Shown: in pieces, positions 7,333-7,503 of the stretch | Layout: each line of letters begins with the position of its first letter | Numbering within the stretch: position 1 is the stretch's first letter | Assembly (NCBI GenBank): GCA_003663175.1 | Contig: QMZM01000049.1 | Coordinates: forward strand, 1 to 7,503 | Reading direction: 5' to 3' | Origin: Candidatus Altarchaeales archaeon | GTDB lineage: Archaea > Altiarchaeota > Altiarchaeia > IMC4 > QMZM01 | DNA length: 7,503 nt | Program-made: the position numbers and the translations under genes | Notes under the pieces: generated by a model | The model's database searches: none | What the model saw: the letters and a program-made list of their open reading frames with translations, nothing else | Told to the model about the DNA's origin: nothing

Positions 7333-7503
7333 GTCGGAATTTCCCGACGAGAAACTCGGAATAAATGAATCAAAGTGTGGCTGAACGAAGTGAATGCCAC
7401 ACCCGCATGTCAACTGGGCGTGACAGTTGGTCGGAATTTCCCGACGAGAAACTCGGAATAAATGAATCAAAGTGTGGCTGAACGAAGTGAATGCCACACC
7501 CGC
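7332..7503 (+). repeat. 97-bp-period tandem repeat with hairpins (possible IS200/IS605-type right ends)
   Basis: 7332-7406 and 7429-7503 are identical over 75 bases, separated by 22 bases. Each copy contains GTCGG/CCGAC (loop of 6), CGAG-AAA-CTCG, and a perfect 7-bp hairpin GTGTGGC/GCCACAC with a 14-base loop (7375-7402 in copy 1). The spacer holds another hairpin, CAACTG/CAGTTG (7411-7429), that competes with TGTCA/TGACA. In one frame each copy reads VGISRRETRNK then stop. A short coding tail, a strong hairpin and then ATGTCAAC are reminiscent of tnpB 3' ends and right ends of IS200/IS605 elements. No transposase gene is visible, so this reading is tentative. The window ends exactly where identity could last be tested. 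Confidence 0.6.

Noticed and set aside
7231..7497. N-terminal extension of the Nudix protein (89 extra residues)
   Set aside because: The extension reads through tRNA-like and repeat DNA, contains a repeated Phe/His-rich peptide caused by the DNA repeat, and shows no domain. The Nudix fold starts normally after ATG 7230.
7332..7503. CRISPR array
   Set aside because: Repeat copies are 75 bases with one 22-base spacer that folds as a hairpin matching the repeat's edge. Repeat and spacer lengths and structure do not fit, and no cas gene is present.

Overview
The window comes from an AT-rich archaeal genome, most likely a euryarchaeote. Three genes point there directly: an archaeal-type riboflavin synthase (the MJ1184 family, unrelated to bacterial RibE), a 3-dehydroquinate synthase II of the archaeal shikimate route, and a Pth2-type peptidyl-tRNA hydrolase. 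Start regions also look archaeal, with TATA-like boxes about 25-30 bases ahead of short or absent leaders and one clear GGTGATG ribosome site. I cannot fix the genus.

Layout: 1-726 is a long AT-rich non-coding region. It holds a thrice-repeated palindrome ATTGTnACAAT fused to TATA-like sequence, several hairpins, and a proximal promoter. From 727 to 5346 five genes run on the + strand: a metal-dependent amidohydrolase/deaminase, ribB (4-bp overlap with it), ribC, a 607-residue three-part membrane protein, and ribH. A pth2 gene (5350-5688, minus) converges on ribH with 3 bases between them. It diverges from the DHQ synthase II gene (5775-6839, plus) across an 86-base promoter region. A Nudix hydrolase (6808-7230, minus) overlaps the DHQ synthase gene tail to tail by 32 bp. 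The right end carries what looks like the 5' quarter-to-third of a tRNA gene. It breaks off exactly where a 97-bp-period hairpin-rich repeat begins, and the window ends inside the second copy.

The first five genes read as a riboflavin operon. RibB makes the four-carbon unit DHBP, RibH joins it to the ribitylaminouracil to give lumazine, and RibC dismutates two lumazines to riboflavin. The ring-forming GTP branch (ArfA/B/C) is not here. The leading amidohydrolase is translationally coupled to ribB and is a reasonable candidate for a pyrimidine deamination step of that branch; this is inference.

The least expected items are the Yip1-like/PsbP-like/serine-esterase fusion between ribC and ribH, the interrupted tRNA with its structured tandem repeat, and the repeated operator-like palindromes with alternative hairpins upstream of the operon.
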